Shown here piece after piece: positions 16,594 to 25,013 of a DNA stretch of 64,000 nt (position 1 is its first letter; every line of letters starts with the position of its first letter). Source of the DNA: Polyangiaceae bacterium (GTDB lineage Bacteria > Myxococcota_A > Polyangia > Polyangiales > Polyangiaceae); assembly GCA_020633205.1 (NCBI GenBank), contig JACKEB010000024.1:1-64000 (forward strand). The letters run 5' to 3'. The position numbers and the translations under genes were made by a program. The notes beneath the pieces are model-generated. The model was not told where the DNA came from. It searched no databases and was given only the letters and a program-made list of their open reading frames with translations.

Positions 16594-17811
16594 TTACTCG
16601 ATCGTGGAGTTCGTGACTTGGGGATCCTCGGCGGCCAACACGAAAATACCGGGGAAGCCTTGAGTCTCGAACTTGCCGCTGGGGTTACGCCGCAGGGTGG
16701 AGTCCTGAATGACCATGTGACCGCTGCGATCGTTCGAGACGAAGAAAATGGCCCCGCCGCCTTCGTTCGCGTCGTTGTCCTCGATCTTCGTTCCCATGAG
16801 CGTCAGCGTCATGGTGTTGCCATCGTTGTAGATGGCGCCACCGCTGCCTCCACCAGGCGTCCCGGATTGAGCCGGGTTCGCCCCATTGCCAATCGCCTTG
16901 TTGTGAGTGAACAGGCTGTTGATGACCGTCCAAGAGACACCGATGCTGGAGAGGCCGGCTCCGTTCGAGCAGATGTTCCCATAGCCGTCGGCACCACCGA
17001 AGGTGCTGTGGACGACGTAGACGGGCCTGCCTTGGTACTGACTCAGCACTCGAAGCGCAGCGCCACCCAAGTCGGGCCCGGTGCTGTCGCAGGTGTTGTT
17101 GAAGAAGCGGCTGTTCACCACCTTGAACTGACCACCACGAACGAAGATAGCGCCGCCACCTCCGCCCTCTTCGAGTTGGCCCGTCGAGTTGCCCTCGACC
17201 ATCGTGATGTTCTGCACGGTCAGCCGCGGGGTCTCCTGATCTTGGCAGTGCGAGCTGGTCCAGTGCTGCGCTTCGTCGCAGGTGTTCATGTACAGGATGC
17301 GGTGCGTGCCTCCACCGCTGAGCGTCACCTTGCCACCTCCGTCGATCACGATGTCGTCAGAGGCGTCGTTGAAGATCTTCGCGGTGCGATCGGTCTGAAT
17401 GGTGATTGGATCGTCGCCACAGTTGAAGGTGATCACGCCACCTGCTTCGACGGCGCTGATGAACGCGTCCGAGGTGCAGCTCGCGGGTGTGCCGTCGCCC
17501 ACCACGTTCGTCGGGTTCGAGCTATCCGCCGCTTGCCCCTCTGCCGGGACCGTCGCATTTCCATCCGGATTTCCAGCGTCGGGACCGCCACCCGTGAAGG
17601 TGTTGCCTACGTTGCCGGTTCCAGAGCCGCCGTTGCCGACATTCCCCGAGCCGCCATTACCAGAGCCGCCGTTACCGGAGTTCCCGGAACCGCCGTTGGC
17701 GCCTGCACCGGCGCTGCCTCCGCTGCCTCCGCTCGAAGAATCGTCGCCGCATCCCATCCCGGCGACGCACATCACCGCACATAAGCCAAACGTGGTAAGC
17801 CCGAGCCGCAT
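16594..17811 (-). CDS. Lipoprotein with Gly/Asn/Ser linker and beta-helix passenger
   Basis: A 405-residue exported protein. The signal peptide ends at a lipobox (MCVAGMGC). About 60 residues rich in Gly, Ser and Asn follow (GGSGNSGNGGSGNGGSGN). The remainder looks like a right-handed parallel beta-helix, with short repeated strands (DIVIDGGGKVTLSGGG, then ILYMNTC, then LTVQNITMVEGNS, then FKVVNSRFFNNTC, then MTLTLMGTKIEDNDANEGGGAIFF). This matches a common class of surface proteins in Polyangiales. ATG 17811 is supported by GGAGG four bases ahead. The stop lies 13 bases before the SnoaL-like gene. Confidence 0.85.
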   Translation of the reverse strand: MRLGLTTFGLCAVMCVAGMGCGDDSSSGGSGGSAGAGANGGSGNSGNGGSGNGGSGNVGNGGSGTGNVGNTFTGGGPDAGNPDGNATVPAEGQAADSSNPTNVVGDGTPASCTSDAFISAVEAGGVITFNCGDDPITIQTDRTAKIFNDASDDIVIDGGGKVTLSGGGTHRILYMNTCDEAQHWTSSHCQDQETPRLTVQNITMVEGNSTGQLEEGGGGGAIFVRGGQFKVVNSRFFNNTCDSTGPDLGGAALRVLSQYQGRPVYVVHSTFGGADGYGNICSNGAGLSSIGVSWTVINSLFTHNKAIGNGANPAQSGTPGGGSGGAIYNDGNTMTLTLMGTKIEDNDANEGGGAIFFVSNDRSGHMVIQDSTLRRNPSGKFETQGFPGIFVLAAEDPQVTNSTIE

Positions 17812-18029
17812 CTTGCCTCCTGCTGTCTCCATCCTCACGCGGAGACGAGACGCGAGTATACGCCCGGCCTTGCCGGGGCGGAGCGTTAGCGAGGCTTTTC
17901 TATGTGAGAAAAAGCTGATGCACGCTCAGCTTGAGCGCCCGCCGCGCAAGAGCCGTCGTGGCTTGGGGCGAGGCGCCCTCAGTCGGCGGGCACATCGGGG
18001 GGAGTCGTCCCCACACCGCACGGCAATGG

Positions 18030-18863
18030 CTAAGCAGCGCTCTGAGCCTCGAACGCGACGCCGATGGAGCTGAAGCTGTTTGCGAGGAACTCCTCGTCCA
18101 CCAACATCACGACGTCGTCCCCGACCTGAGCCACGTTGTTGATCACTCCACCGCCCGCCGGTGACTGAGCGATGCCTTGCACTGAATTGATCACACCCAC
18201 TCGGGCGATCGCGTCGACGCACAGCCCCGCTTTGGGAGACGCGCCGCGTAGCACGATCAGGATCTCCCGCGTTGACTCTTGAACCAGGTGCTTTGCGGTT
18301 TCGAAGAGCTGAATCATCTCGTTCAGCTCGGTCTCGCGCGCAGCCTGGATCAACGCCAACGCCTCTTCCCTCTTGCCATCAGTGACCATCGCCAAGGTCT
18401 TCGCTGCGAGCGCGTGAATGGCCTTGTGGGGCTCGTCGAAGCGTTTCAGGTGCGCCGCGAAGAGCAAATTATCCGTACGGTAACTATCGTACCATTTGCC
18501 GAAGCCGCACTGATGGGGGTCGGTCGCGAGCGCGAAGCGCGTGCCTTCGCGGACTGACTTCTCCAACGCATCCAACCAGTTTCTGTGGTCTTGCTCCCGC
18601 GTGGTGAGCAGATCAACCAACGCGTTGGTCTCCTCGCTGAGCGCCTGAAGCCCAAACTGGCGCCGCGCTTCGGCGACGAGGACTACGTCTTCACGCACTC
18701 GAGTGACACCGCGAATCCACGGGGGCTGAGTCGGCACCGGAAGCGTCCTTGGGAGCAGCAGCATCTCGCCGATGCGGTCCGCGGGCATCGCGTACAATTG
18801 GCCATGCAGGCGAAAGGTCACCCAAATAGCCTCGTCGGAGGTCTCGTTCGGCTCGTAGGTCAC
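18030..18863 (-). CDS. CheW-like protein with CZB zinc-binding domain inserted
   Basis: A 277-residue cytoplasmic signalling protein. Residues about 12-75 read as the first half of a CheW fold (WVTFRLHGQLYAMPADRIGEML and IRGVTRVREDVVLV). Residues about 85-175 are a CZB (chemoreceptor zinc-binding) domain with His 93 (DHRNW), Cys 119 in CGFGKWY, and His 146/150 (EPHKAIH). Residues about 195-270 resume CheW (STREILIVLRG, GLCVDAIARVGVI, GDDVVMLVDEEFL). CheW couples receptors to CheA, and CZB domains sense zinc or hypochlorite in known proteins. GTG 18863 has GGAG ahead. No other chemotaxis gene is in the window, so its partners lie elsewhere. Confidence 0.85.
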   Translation of the reverse strand: MTYEPNETSDEAIWVTFRLHGQLYAMPADRIGEMLLLPRTLPVPTQPPWIRGVTRVREDVVLVAEARRQFGLQALSEETNALVDLLTTREQDHRNWLDALEKSVREGTRFALATDPHQCGFGKWYDSYRTDNLLFAAHLKRFDEPHKAIHALAAKTLAMVTDGKREEALALIQAARETELNEMIQLFETAKHLVQESTREILIVLRGASPKAGLCVDAIARVGVINSVQGIAQSPAGGGVINNVAQVGDDVVMLVDEEFLANSFSSIGVAFEAQSAA

Positions 18864-18943
18864 ACTCCGGATACGGGCGCGAAGCGCGAAACTTTAGCGC
18901 GGAGCGGGTTGTTCACCGCAACGCCGGAATTCGTCGCACCCAA

Positions 18944-20044
18944 TCACTCGAAAAACTCGGTGAGCGCCTTGATGTAGCTGTCGAAGGCCTCGAACTGAGG
19001 GACGTGCCCAACGCCCTTGAGCTCGACCAGCTTCGCCCCGGGGATGCGCTGCTTGGCGAGGCGCCCCAAGGCGGGATAGTCGCCCAACTTCTGAGCGACC
19101 TCCGGCGAGACGGCGTCCTTGCCGAGCGCAGTGCGATCCCGCTGGCCGATGATGAGTAGGGTCGGCTGCCGGATCCGCGGAAAGTCCTGCACCACGGGCT
19201 GAGTGAAGATCATGTCGTACGTCAGCGCGGACACGCGCGCCGTAGTCGCCTTGTCTGGTCCCGTTGCCCAGCCAGCCTGGATCTCCAACAACGGATCGTA
19301 CTCCGGCTTCCATTGCCCTGCGAAGTAGGCATTCAGCATGTACTTCTTCACGCCCTCGGGCGTTGACCCGAGCTCCCGCTGATACCAGGCTTCCACGTCA
19401 CGGTAGGGCACCACCGTCTGCCAATCTTCGAGGCCAATGGGGTTCACGAGCGCCAGCCGCTTTGTTTCCTCCGGGAACATTAATGCGTAGCGCGTCGCGA
19501 GCATGCCGCCCATGGAGTGTCCAACGACGGCGAGCTCGCTCAACCCTACCTGGGTCACGACCTCGTGCGTCAACTCGGCCAACAGCTGAAAGCTGTACTG
19601 CACGTCGGTCGGCTTGCTCGACTTGCCGAATCCGATCTGGTCGGGCACCAAGACGCGATGTCCAGCCTTGGTCAGAGCATCCACAGTCCTTGCCCAGTAC
19701 GCGCCGCTGAAGTTCTTTCCGTGAAGTAACAGCACAGGGAGCTTGGCTGGCTTGTCCGCGACGGCTGGTACGTCCATATAGGCCATCTGAACCGGACGCC
19801 CTTGGGCCTTCAGATCCGCGAACTTCACGGGATAGGGATACTCATACAGCGACAAGCGCGCGTCGAAGCGACTCGGCGCAGGCGGGGACGACGCCTCTGC
19901 CGGTTCCGCCGCAGGAGTAGGCGTCGGTTCTGCACTGGGCTCGTCGAGGGTGGGCGGCACTGGAGGCGGTGCCTCTGCGCACTTGTTGGGAGTGCACCCG
20001 CTGTGAAGGACGGCCAAAAGCGCCGGGATGAGCAGACTTCGCAT
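18944..20044 (-). CDS. Exported alpha/beta hydrolase
   Basis: A 366-residue hydrolase. The N-terminus is a signal peptide with a Cys at about 17 (LHSGC), an imperfect lipobox, followed by a Pro/Glu/Ala-rich linker. The catalytic domain has the nucleophile elbow GHSMGG, an oxyanion region LLLHGKNFSGAYW, an acidic residue in IIGQRDRTALG and the catalytic His in GVGHVPQFEAF, so Ser-Asp-His are all present. Substrate is unknown, and esters or lipids are likely. ATG 20044 gives the signal peptide. A TTG 13 codons upstream is also open. It is divergent from the methyltransferase at 20193. Confidence 0.82.
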   Translation of the reverse strand: MRSLLIPALLAVLHSGCTPNKCAEAPPPVPPTLDEPSAEPTPTPAAEPAEASSPPAPSRFDARLSLYEYPYPVKFADLKAQGRPVQMAYMDVPAVADKPAKLPVLLLHGKNFSGAYWARTVDALTKAGHRVLVPDQIGFGKSSKPTDVQYSFQLLAELTHEVVTQVGLSELAVVGHSMGGMLATRYALMFPEETKRLALVNPIGLEDWQTVVPYRDVEAWYQRELGSTPEGVKKYMLNAYFAGQWKPEYDPLLEIQAGWATGPDKATTARVSALTYDMIFTQPVVQDFPRIRQPTLLIIGQRDRTALGKDAVSPEVAQKLGDYPALGRLAKQRIPGAKLVELKGVGHVPQFEAFDSYIKALTEFFE

Positions 20045-20192
20045 GGGCGCAGCATGCCCCATGAAATCTATGGGATCCGGCAAAACGTCCTCTGCAACTC
20101 AGCGTGTTCGATTGCGCAACAGTCGCCAAACTGCCTCGGCACGAGCAGCGCTGGCCATTGCGGCGGCCGAGCAACTTCACTACGCCTCGTGC

Positions 20193-21080
20193 ATGCTGAG
20201 CTCGTCACGATGCCTATCACTGCTCACCACCTTCGCGTTGCTCGCGTGCTCGGAGGCAGCCCCGCCTCCGACGGCGCCTGAACCGCCGCCTGCGACGGAG
20301 ACCGCTACTCCGGAACCGCCGCCCGCCCCGGAAGTCACCGCCGAGCCGGAACCGGCAGGTCCGCCGCGCCCCCAGGCGGTCGCTGTGGAGATCCCCGAGG
20401 ATATTCAGAAGCTGCTGGATGCTGAGGACCGCGATCCGAAAGATCGGGAGCTAGACGCTGGTCGTCACCCAGGAGAGCTCCTAGCGTTCTTCGGAATCGC
20501 ACCCGGCATGAAGGTCGCCGAGCTCGGCGCCGGCACGGGGTACACCGCGGAGCTGCTTGCACGGCGCGTCGGCAAGAAGGGCAAAGTCTTCGCGCAGAAC
20601 CCCAAGTTCGTGCTCGAAAAGTTCGCGGAGAAGCCGTGGAGCGAGCGTCTCGCGAAGCCAGTGATGAAACCGGTCGTTCGAGTCGATCGCGAGTTCGACG
20701 ATCCGCTCCCCAAGGAGGCGAAGAACCTGGATGCCGTCTTCCTGGTGCTCTTCTATCACGATACGTACTGGATGGAGATCGACCGCGCGAAGATGAACGC
20801 TGCGATCTTCAAGGCGTTGAAGCCGGGAGGTGTCTTCGCCATCGTGGACCACAGCGCGGCTCCCGGTCGTGGCAGCAAGGACGTCAAGACGCTCCACCGC
20901 GTCGAGGAGGACCTGGTCAAGCAGGAGATCGAGGCCGCAGGCTTCGAGCTCGAGTCGGAAGGGCAGTTCCTGCGCAACCCCAAGGATACGCTCGACTGGA
21001 ACGACGCGCCCTCCGCTTCAGCCGACAAGCGCGGAACCAGCGATCGCTTCGTGTTCAAGTTCACGAAGCCCGCAGGCTGA
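20193..21080 (+). CDS. SAM-dependent methyltransferase with lipoprotein signal
   Basis: A 295-residue protein. Residues 1-18 form a signal sequence ending in LLAC, and a Pro/Glu/Ala-rich linker follows. The class I methyltransferase domain starts near residue 100 (KVAELGAGTGYTAELLARRVGKKGKVFAQNP), with motif I present and a later NLDAVFLVLFYHDTYW stretch. It fits the COG4798 'predicted methyltransferase' pattern. Export of a SAM-dependent enzyme is odd because SAM is not known in the periplasm, so either the signal is not functional or the protein does something else. The ATG is at 20193. A related enzyme lies at 47177-48616. Confidence 0.78.
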   Translation: MLSSSRCLSLLTTFALLACSEAAPPPTAPEPPPATETATPEPPPAPEVTAEPEPAGPPRPQAVAVEIPEDIQKLLDAEDRDPKDRELDAGRHPGELLAFFGIAPGMKVAELGAGTGYTAELLARRVGKKGKVFAQNPKFVLEKFAEKPWSERLAKPVMKPVVRVDREFDDPLPKEAKNLDAVFLVLFYHDTYWMEIDRAKMNAAIFKALKPGGVFAIVDHSAAPGRGSKDVKTLHRVEEDLVKQEIEAAGFELESEGQFLRNPKDTLDWNDAPSASADKRGTSDRFVFKFTKPAG

Positions 21081-21085
21081 TTCGG

Positions 21086-21928
21086 TTGGCGGCACTCGAT
21101 CTGATCCCTTTCGCGGACGTGATTCACCCGCGGCTCTTGCCGCTGGTGACATTTGGGATCTGGTCCAACCTTTACATCGTCGGTTTGTCGGCGATCGGCG
21201 CGCGCTGGTTTCAGGAGGAGATACTGAGCCAGCGCTTTTCCGTGCGTAAATTTTATTTGCTCATGGGCTGGGTCCCGGCGGGCTTCCTCGGCCTGATCGC
21301 CGTCTACGATCGACGCTACCTCTGGTTGTTCCTGTGGACGGGGATGTTGGGTGTCGTTGGGGAGCTGATCGTGTCGGTCGCTTGGCGGCTGTTCTTTCAG
21401 GTTCCGATCTGGACCTACAGCTATCGCTCCTTGCTCCGCGGCTACACCAGCGAGCTCAACTTCTTTCCGTGGGCCGTCGGTGCGTTCTTGTTTCACGCCA
21501 CCGCGACGATGTTCGGGGCTGAAGCACCCAGGGGCGCCCCGCTGCTCGAGGCGACGGCGCCGCTCACGTTGAGCCTGATCGGCGGGGCGCTTGGGCTCTT
21601 GCTCTGGCCCTTCGCGTTCCTGCGCAAGGCGGACCGGGGGCGCTTCGCAGTCTGGCGCTTCTCGCTGTTTTGCGGACCGATACTCGGCGTGCTGATCGTC
21701 TTGGGTACTGAGCACCCAAGCTACATCAAGCTGATGCTGCTGTTCTCCGTCGTCGGCTTCGCCACGGAGTACCTCTATGGCCGCATCATGAGCCTGTTCT
21801 TCGAGCGTGGCCTGTGGGAGTACAACCACCTGAAGATCGACGGCGGCCACTCGAGCTTCGTCACCTTCCCGCTGTGGGCACTCGGAGGGCTCTACTTCTT
21901 CTACATCTCCGGCTGGGTCGGCCTCTAG
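21086..21928 (+). CDS. Polytopic membrane protein, unknown function
   Basis: About 280 residues with seven or eight hydrophobic helices (LLPLVTFGIWSNLYIVGLSAIG, FYLLMGWVPAGFLGLIAVY and later FGEYL-type segments). Not recognised, and no transporter motif is evident. The frame is continuous with a much longer open stretch that antisense-overlaps the upstream gene, but the methyltransferase ends at 21080, so I start it at TTG 21086. A GTG at 21119 is an alternative. Its TAG stop lies in the outer arm of the hairpin at 21922, together with the stop of the convergent carotenoid oxygenase. Confidence 0.7.
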   Translation: MAALDLIPFADVIHPRLLPLVTFGIWSNLYIVGLSAIGARWFQEEILSQRFSVRKFYLLMGWVPAGFLGLIAVYDRRYLWLFLWTGMLGVVGELIVSVAWRLFFQVPIWTYSYRSLLRGYTSELNFFPWAVGAFLFHATATMFGAEAPRGAPLLEATAPLTLSLIGGALGLLLWPFAFLRKADRGRFAVWRFSLFCGPILGVLIVLGTEHPSYIKLMLLFSVVGFATEYLYGRIMSLFFERGLWEYNHLKIDGGHSSFVTFPLWALGGLYFFYISGWVGL

Positions 21929-21959
21929 CACGCAGGATGCTGAAGCATCCTGCTAGAGG
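21922..21959. terminator. Bidirectional hairpin at the convergent gene ends
   Basis: An inner perfect 8-bp stem (CAGGATGC / GCATCCTG, loop TGAA) is stacked on an outer 7-bp stem (CCTCTAG / CTAGAGG) with a 4-base bulge on the left. The TAG stops of both convergent genes (21926-21928 plus, 21955-21953 minus) lie within the symmetrical outer arms. There is no T-run. It could terminate both directions or protect both 3' ends. Confidence 0.6.
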
Positions 21960-23425
21960 TCCCAGGCGGGCACGAAGAACGAGTGGGTGCCGCTGCTGAT
22001 CCGCTCGGGTAGACGCAGACGCGCGATTGGGCCGTTGGCTATCCGCTTGGCGTCGAAGACTTGGCATTCACTGCGATCGTGCGTGGTGTCGGTGACCAGC
22101 GTCACGATGTAGCCCGCGTCTTCGTCCGCCCCGTGGGCGCTTTTCGGCGCGAACGGTGACTCACTAGCGTAGGTTCCCTCAGGAAACGAGTAGGACTGAC
22201 TCTCACCGGTTTCGAGATCGTGCTTGAGCAGTCCATTGAACAAGAACCAACCGGGCTTGCTCGTCATCGCATACACGAAGCGATACGGGCGACCGCCGTA
22301 GCGCCCGTTGATCATGGGAAACTCGGCGATTCGCTGGTCCAGGCGCTGCGTCGTGGTCTCCCCTGTGCGCAGGTTGAAGCGCCAGCGCGTGAGGTGAGTG
22401 CGCAGCGTGTGCAAATCGATGTAGCGCATCAGCATCGAGTACGGACCGTCGTCCGCCTGGCGACGGGGCGCCGGGTCCTCCTGCGGGTAACCGTCCAACA
22501 CTATCTCATCGCCATCCTCGTAGGCGTTTGCGAAGTGGAGTGCGTAGGTGGGTGGGGCTTCGAACCAGCGCACCTCGGTGCCTGCCGCTCTGCGGGGAAG
22601 TACGCCAAACCGCGTGGGTAGCTCGCTGAACAGCCGGGGATGATGGATGCCTTGAGCAAGCAGCTTCGGATCCCAAAAAAGCGGAAAGTCATTCACGATC
22701 ACGTAGTTCTCCGTGAACGCCAAATCGTGAGGGAGCCGAGGCCCAGGTAGCGGGATATCCGTGTGGTGGACGACCTCATTCGACGCATCGACCACCCCGT
22801 AGCGGAGATATGGCGCGTGCTTCGAGTAGCTGAAGAACAACAGCTCTCGTGCGACCTCATCCACCTTGGTGTGAGCTGACACACCCCATTCCGCGGGGAA
22901 ATTTCCCTTCCAGGTCTCCGCGCCCAGTGGCTCGAGGGTCACCGGATCGCAAGCGTAGGCATCACCACATTGATAGAAGGTGCTCAGCGCACGCCCCGCG
23001 TGGACGACGACGTCCGTGCTGCTCGCGTCCTTCATGCCCTGGCGCGCTCCCCAACCCGGGCGCTTGCTCATGCCTGGGTGCTCGAGAATGCCTGCGAACA
23101 GCGTCTCCCCGGCGGCTTGCTCCTCGGCCAGGCCACGGGTCGGGATCAGGCGGTTCCTGTAGTCAGCTTTCCCATCGTGGAAATGCACCGCGTGCAGCAT
23201 CCCGTCGCCGTCGAATGGATGGTAGCGCTCCAACGCGGGAAACAACGGGTTCTCGGTGTTGCGCAGGTAGACACCGTTCAAGTCTTTCGGCAGCTCGCCC
23301 TCCAGCACCTCGAGGTCGAGCGCGTCGTACTCCACCAGGTTCGGGGTCCACGCCCCCTGACGATACGGGTGGTCGTCATCCTGAGGCAGGTGACTCGTGT
23401 GGCGTTTGATGACTTGGATATCCAC
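21953..23425 (-). CDS. Carotenoid cleavage oxygenase family protein
   Basis: A 490-residue non-haem iron enzyme that splits carotenoids or related alkenes such as stilbenes. Four Fe-ligand His regions are present: SAHTKVDE, LPHDLAFTENY, ALHFANAYEDGDEIV, and the C-terminal SGTHSFFVPAW. N-terminal pattern DLEVLEGELPKDLNGVYLRNTENP is characteristic. Length is typical. The GTG at 23425 has GAGGAA six to twelve bases upstream, inside the thiolase stop region, and so replaces a longer frame that overlaps the thiolase. It is probably transcribed with the thiolase gene ahead of it. Confidence 0.92.
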   Translation of the reverse strand: MDIQVIKRHTSHLPQDDDHPYRQGAWTPNLVEYDALDLEVLEGELPKDLNGVYLRNTENPLFPALERYHPFDGDGMLHAVHFHDGKADYRNRLIPTRGLAEEQAAGETLFAGILEHPGMSKRPGWGARQGMKDASSTDVVVHAGRALSTFYQCGDAYACDPVTLEPLGAETWKGNFPAEWGVSAHTKVDEVARELLFFSYSKHAPYLRYGVVDASNEVVHHTDIPLPGPRLPHDLAFTENYVIVNDFPLFWDPKLLAQGIHHPRLFSELPTRFGVLPRRAAGTEVRWFEAPPTYALHFANAYEDGDEIVLDGYPQEDPAPRRQADDGPYSMLMRYIDLHTLRTHLTRWRFNLRTGETTTQRLDQRIAEFPMINGRYGGRPYRFVYAMTSKPGWFLFNGLLKHDLETGESQSYSFPEGTYASESPFAPKSAHGADEDAGYIVTLVTDTTHDRSECQVFDAKRIANGPIARLRLPERISSGTHSFFVPAWDL

Positions 23426-23435
23426 TTGCTGTTCC

Positions 23436-24644
23436 TCAAATTCCAACGACGAAGCTCGCGACGGTAGTGCAGCTTCCTCCGATGTTGAAGGTCGCGAAAC
23501 GGGTCGCGCCTTCCACCTGATTGTCGCCCGCTCGACCGACGACTTGCCGCGCCGCGTCCCAGAGCATGCGCACGCCGGTTGCACCCACCGGGTGACCCAA
23601 GCCCATCAACCCACCGCTCGGGTTCATCGGGAGGGCGCCAGACAACAAGAGCTCGCCGGACTCGATCGCGCGGTAGCTCTGGCCGGGTTCGGTGATGCCA
23701 AAGTGATCGATAGCGACGTATTCCGTGATGCTGAAGCAATCGTGGGTCTCGATTCCGTCGAGTTCCCGCACGGAACCAAGTCCCGCGCGCTGGAGTGCAT
23801 CGAGAGCGGCCTGACGCGCATGGGGAAAGACATGGGACGACTCACGACTACGCTCGAGCTTTTGCTCCAGCGAGAGCCCCGCCGTGCGGTGTCCCCAGCC
23901 AAGGATCTGCGGCTGCTGAGCGTTGGCCCGCCGCGACCGCGCGAACGCCTCGGAGGCTAGCACCACACACGCAGCCCCGTCCGTGAGCTGGCTACAGTCA
24001 TGGCGTCGGAGCCGCCCTTCGACGACCGGGTTCACTTCGTCATCGTCGGAGAAGTGGCGCTCGTCGAGTTGCCAGCGCCGAGTCTGCGCGAGCGGGTTCT
24101 TGCGCGCGTTCTCGAAGTTCTTGCGGGCGATTTGGGCTAGGTGAGTGTGGTCGAGGCCGTGACGCCGTTCGTACTCCTCCGCGACTCGATCGAAGAGGTG
24201 CGGCCAGATGTAGCGACACTCAGTCGCCTCGTGGCCGACGTAGGCTGCCGCACCGAGGTGTTGGGTCGCAAGGTCTCCCGGGACATTGCGCTCCTGCTCG
24301 ATGCCTAGTACCAGCGCGACCTCATACCGGCCTGCCTCGATGTCCGCCATGGCGCCCAACACCGCCATGCTTCCCGAAGCGCACGCGGCCTCGTGGCGCA
24401 TCGCGGGGACTCCCCAGAGGCCGGGAAGCACCGTCGCCGGTAGGCCGCCGAGCTGTGCTTGTCCGAGGAACAGCTCACCGAAGGCATTTCCCACATGGAT
24501 ACATTGCACATCGGCGGGTTCGAGTCCGGCGTCACCCAACGCGCCTTCCACACACTCACGGGCCAGCACGTCGATGCCCTGCTCCGAACGGGCAAGGTTC
24601 CTCGCGAAGTCACTCTGGTACCCACCGAGGATGTGTACGCTCAT
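23436..24644 (-). CDS. Thiolase family protein (SCP-x-like acetyl-CoA acetyltransferase)
   Basis: A 402-residue thiolase-fold enzyme that cleaves or forms 3-ketoacyl-CoA. The active-site Cys lies in MRHEAACASGSMAV near residue 88. The second half contains the HDCFSITEY motif and GGLMGLGHPVGATG with the general-base His, as in SCP-x and acetyl-CoA acetyltransferase-like families. The normal two-domain length is kept. Its TGA overlaps the ribosome binding site of the downstream carotenoid oxygenase, which starts ten bases later, so both are in one operon. This suggests a lipid or isoprenoid catabolic role, which is inference. Confidence 0.92.
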   Translation of the reverse strand: MSVHILGGYQSDFARNLARSEQGIDVLARECVEGALGDAGLEPADVQCIHVGNAFGELFLGQAQLGGLPATVLPGLWGVPAMRHEAACASGSMAVLGAMADIEAGRYEVALVLGIEQERNVPGDLATQHLGAAAYVGHEATECRYIWPHLFDRVAEEYERRHGLDHTHLAQIARKNFENARKNPLAQTRRWQLDERHFSDDDEVNPVVEGRLRRHDCSQLTDGAACVVLASEAFARSRRANAQQPQILGWGHRTAGLSLEQKLERSRESSHVFPHARQAALDALQRAGLGSVRELDGIETHDCFSITEYVAIDHFGITEPGQSYRAIESGELLLSGALPMNPSGGLMGLGHPVGATGVRMLWDAARQVVGRAGDNQVEGATRFATFNIGGSCTTVASFVVGI

Positions 24645-24773
24645 GGCCTAACGCTGCGCCGAAGCCTCCGGTGAGTCAACGCTCGTCGGTGGTCGCGACG
24701 CCTCGACTACAGTCGAGCACTCGTCGCCTGAGCGCCTCTTGACGCCCCGGCCCCGCGGAGCATCTGCTGCGGA

Positions 24774-25004
24774 GTGCGCTTTCGATTCGACGCTTATGGG
24801 CTCTATCATCTCGTCGTCGAGCGCCACGGCGACACCTGGCGGGTGTTGCAGATAGGCGCCGACGGCAAACGCATGGAGCGACAGGATCTGGCGATTCCGC
24901 CCGACTACGCCTCCGCGCGCGAGATCGGGGAGTTCCTCGACGTGCTGCTGCATGAGTCAAGTCGCCCTGGACGCTCTCTTCGCCTCTTGAATGAGGGCGA
25001 CTGA
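24774..25004 (+). CDS. Small hypothetical protein (76 aa)
   Basis: A short protein starting FRFDAYGLYHLVVERHGDTWRVLQIG and ending near GEFLDVLLHESSRPGRSLRLL. The mixed hydrophobic-charged pattern and strong G/C at third positions support real coding, and it resembles small conserved proteins with a domain of unknown function (DUF7661-like by memory). GTG 24774 is the first start, with only a weak upstream Gly/Ala-rich ribosome site. It lies in the gap between the thiolase and AarF genes, and is convergent with AarF, whose stop is at 25014. Confidence 0.5.
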   Translation: MRFRFDAYGLYHLVVERHGDTWRVLQIGADGKRMERQDLAIPPDYASAREIGEFLDVLLHESSRPGRSLRLLNEGD

Positions 25005-25013
25005 CCGTTGCGT

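Noticed and set aside
20756..21931. 391-codon minus-strand frame
   Set aside because: It is antisense to the methyltransferase and membrane protein and has no recognisable motif.
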